NCBI GenBank assembly: GCA_001600615.1
Contig: BCKK01000002.1
Coordinates: forward strand, 1,394,809 to 1,458,808
Direction: 5' to 3'
Source of the DNA: Dioszegia crocea
Lineage: Eukaryota; Basidiomycota; Tremellomycetes; Tremellales; Bulleribasidiaceae
DNA: 64,000 bases
Positions 61,398 to 64,000 of this stretch are shown in pieces. Numbering within the stretch: position 1 is the first letter of the stretch; each line of letters starts with the position of its first letter. The notes under the pieces were generated by a model. That model did no database searches, was not told the DNA's origin, and saw only the letters and a program-made list of their open reading frames with translations. The position numbers and the translations under genes were made by a program.

Positions 61398-61606
61398 ATT
61401 GCATGTGTTCATACTGAATCCAGTCTTCAAATAGGAGGAGTGATGGATGTAGTCGAAGAAGTCAGTCGTAAATGTGGAAGAAGTCAGTCATCAAAGATTT
61501 GTACGTGATCCGAATGTATTTAGTCTGCTTTATGGTCAGACATATTGTTCTGATACCGGCAGGGTATTATACCAAAAGACTTCATTCCAATTTATACCCT
61601 CTAAAC

Positions 61607-63632
61607 CTATCTAACTCTATCATGACTAATACGGCCCACTGTTGAAACTTCCAATTGCGCCGCCACAGCCTCTACTGGTGTGTAGCTCTCAAGGCTTGGC
61701 TCACTACCCTCCAGCCCCTTCTTCTCGTCTTCGCCTGTCGGAGTCGTGAGCCCACTCGATGCCGCCCTGAGACTCTCCTCGTCCGCCGCCAATTTATCGT
61801 GCCTAATCTTCCACCTCGCCATGTACCACACTCCGAACATGATGGTCGCCCACATCGCCACCTCAAACACCAGCGCAGCAGGGTAGCCGTTCGGAAAGCG
61901 GGGCGCCTGGACAGTGGGGAAGGTGAATAGGGGCACCCAGATTTGGGTACTGAACCCGATCGTCATCATGGAGCTGATGACTAGTCCGCGTTCACCGTAT
62001 GACTCGGCTAAACGGGTGTTGACGAAGGAGTACATGATGGGAGATGCCATGCCGCTGAAGCCGCCGAGGTAGAAGGCGAGGAATTTGGCTGGGTCGGGGA
62101 CGTTCCAGATGGATAGGATGACAAGTGCGGTAAAGACCATGGACTGCAGGGTCAGCTTTGAATTGCAGAGGGGAGTTCCGGTACTTACAGCTTGGAAAGA
62201 GAAGAGACCGCGGAGACTCAGACATCCAGCTAAGGTCGTGCCGAGCCAACTTGAAATGGCGCGGAGTAGGTCGATGAAAGTAGGCAAGATGTTGACGAGC
62301 TCGATCGAGTATTTCTCGTATCGCAGCCAGAGCGCCATGTATCCGGTCCAGTAGTGGGCTTGTATAAGACAGCTATCATGTCAGCTCTGAAAGACAGGGA
62401 GAATGAATCTGACTCACACATAGGCAGTGACGGCAATCCACCACATTGGCCTAGAAAGGGCGTATTTGAACGTCTTCCAGGTGATACCCTCATCCTCGAC
62501 ATGTGGAATCCGCTGCACTGCAAGTTCATGCTCCTCCTCTGTGAGATACCACCGTTTGGGGGAGCTGGGGAGTCCAGGCCAGAAGATATAGCCAAGGATG
62601 GTGATGGGCAGGGTGATCACGCCCTCTGAGCGTGTCAGCTTGTCCTAACAAACATGACGAGCAACACACGAATGATGAAAAGCCATCTCCACCCAGCACG
62701 ACCATACACGCCGTTAAGATTGCGATAAGCTGCCGCTTGGAGGTAGCCCTGTGGTGTCAGTGCTGTCACATCAAGCTGTACAGACAGCACTCACACTGAA
62801 CATGGAGCCGAGCGAGTTGCCCATAAACCAGACACCAGCACGTTTGAAGAGTTCTTCATTCTTGAACCAACTCCCGACTGTTGTGTGAGCTCTGGACAAT
62901 AAGATGGAGAGGCGAGCTTACGGATGAGATGAGTCCCGCCGAAACTTGAGGCTTCGAGGAAACCAGTGATCGCGCGAAGAAGGTACAAGTGCCAGTTTTT
63001 GGTAACGGTAGATTGAGCGAAAGCGACGATGGCCCATGATATCTGAAGGGAAGGTAGGAGGAAGGGTGCACTGGGATAGGTCAGTACTATTCGGGCGGCA
63101 GAGACTCAGCAGGCTTACATTCGCTTCTTTGTTTGGAGGGTCATCAAGGGAATCTGTCCCAAGACGTCTTCGAAGATCAGCTTGGTTCGCTCTAGGTTGG
63201 CAGAACTTACAGGCAGTGTTGTAGGCCACATTGTAGTAGTTAAGCTCGTTGCCAAAGGCATCAAGGTCTTCTCTGAAGTATGGTCAGCGCTGTGTGAGGC
63301 TTGTCAGACGGTGGACCTACCGCATACCCGACACGTAGGCATTGGTGATGTTTTGTTGACCCAAGAATCGACAAAAGACTGGTACATGTCAGCTATATCG
63401 CTCGTTTAAAGACAAGACAATGACTCACAACTCAGACAACCGAAGACTAGGATGGCAAGATCAAGCTTGCGGAGCAGCCTTCGCTCTTTTGCGGGGTAGG
63501 CTTTGGCTGTAGAAGTGGTCAGCAACGAATGGCCCAGTGCAGTGCAAAGTGAGAAAACGTACGATACCAGTCAAAGACAGACGCGACCACCTTGACAATC
63601 TTATTTTGTCGAGCATTTTGAAGAACTCCCAT
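61607..63632 (-). CDS. MFS permease, allantoate/ACS (Dal5-like) family
   Basis: This is a 12-span major facilitator of the anion:cation symporter type, taking up organic acids, allantoate or vitamins in other fungi. It starts [20 protein letters not shown] at 63632, then [100 protein letters not shown] and [40 protein letters not shown] precedes the last span. LRKLDLxI, NxxNAYVSG and the tail RWYLTEEE are typical of the family. The cytosolic C-terminus is Glu/Ser/Thr-rich. About eight introns are removed. The substrate cannot be read; the neighbours suggest a glycoside or aromatic acid. Confidence 0.9.
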
Positions 63633-64000
63633 GATGAGCGGATCCTCACAGTGGACGCAGCTATCGAGATGAGGTCGGGTCTACAACTTATGGGTGATTC
63701 CCTTCGATCCTTCAATGGCCTGCATGTTATATCTGGTGGCTACAACACCCTCTTGTCCATTCGAAGTCCCGGTCAATCACGTTAGCAAACACCTAGTGAG
63801 CGTGTTATCACGGCTGCGCACGTCATGTCAGGCCGACTCGCCCCTGTGTCATTCTTGGTTCTCTGTCTTCAGTAGTTCTTGAAATCCTTGTCCTCCACAT
63901 GTTTATCCGGCCGGAGTGTTCTGACGCGTCGGCACCGCGATAGCGGAGCTAGATAGCTCCATGATAGATTAGACGATGGCGTGAGAGTTGGAGGAATGGC
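63633..64000. other. Upstream region of the MFS gene
   Basis: No gene is supported up to the window edge. Confidence 0.4.

Overview
The window is nuclear DNA of a basidiomycete fungus, most likely a tremellomycete. Nearly every gene is cut by many introns of about 30-110 nt, with GTRNGT donors, a CTNAC branch point close to the acceptor and YAG ends. Genes are densely packed on both strands, with roughly equal GC and AT. Almost all proteins were rebuilt by joining exons by eye, so exon edges are readings and were not tested against transcripts. No rRNA, tRNA, CRISPR array or recognisable transposon was seen.

Left part (1-19.7 kb): a 5'-truncated acidic/basic nuclear-type protein; an Ish1-repeat protein with a Ser/Ala-rich tail; an uncertain small gene; a CNNM/Mam3-type membrane protein with micro-exons; homocitrate synthase (lysine synthesis); a TMEM19/DUF92 membrane protein; Mago nashi (exon junction complex); COQ7 (ubiquinone synthesis); ATP synthase subunit h; a UCH37-type deubiquitinase; and a C2-domain protein.

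Middle (19.7-40.4 kb): a secreted protein made of six near-identical 42-43-residue repeats, five followed by a Lys-Arg site. It looks like a Kex2-processed repeat protein and is the most novel item here. It is followed by a short-chain dehydrogenase, importin beta (KAP95), prefoldin subunit 3, a mucin-like single-pass membrane protein, an MTFP1-type mitochondrial fission protein, a CNH-like propeller protein lying directly downstream of a DH-PH RhoGEF gene, a glutaredoxin with two in-frame starts, and an ELL transcription elongation factor.

Right part (40.8-64 kb): a secreted GH5 exo-beta-1,3-glucanase with an altered NEP motif; a membrane-anchored DnaJ protein; a disordered protein with a hydrophobic C-terminus; a PA2G4/EBP1 homologue; a GT8 glycosyltransferase; a CPD1-like cyclic phosphodiesterase; a GH31 alpha-glucosidase; S-adenosylhomocysteine hydrolase; and the THO subunit THOC3/Tex1. 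Last comes a block that looks like a small catabolic set: an intronless FAD monooxygenase, a GH3 glycosidase without a secretion signal, a zinc alcohol dehydrogenase and an MFS permease.

Most genes are conserved housekeeping genes with no functional link to their neighbours. The likely lineage-specific parts are the repeat-peptide gene, the mucin-like protein and the terminal catabolic block.
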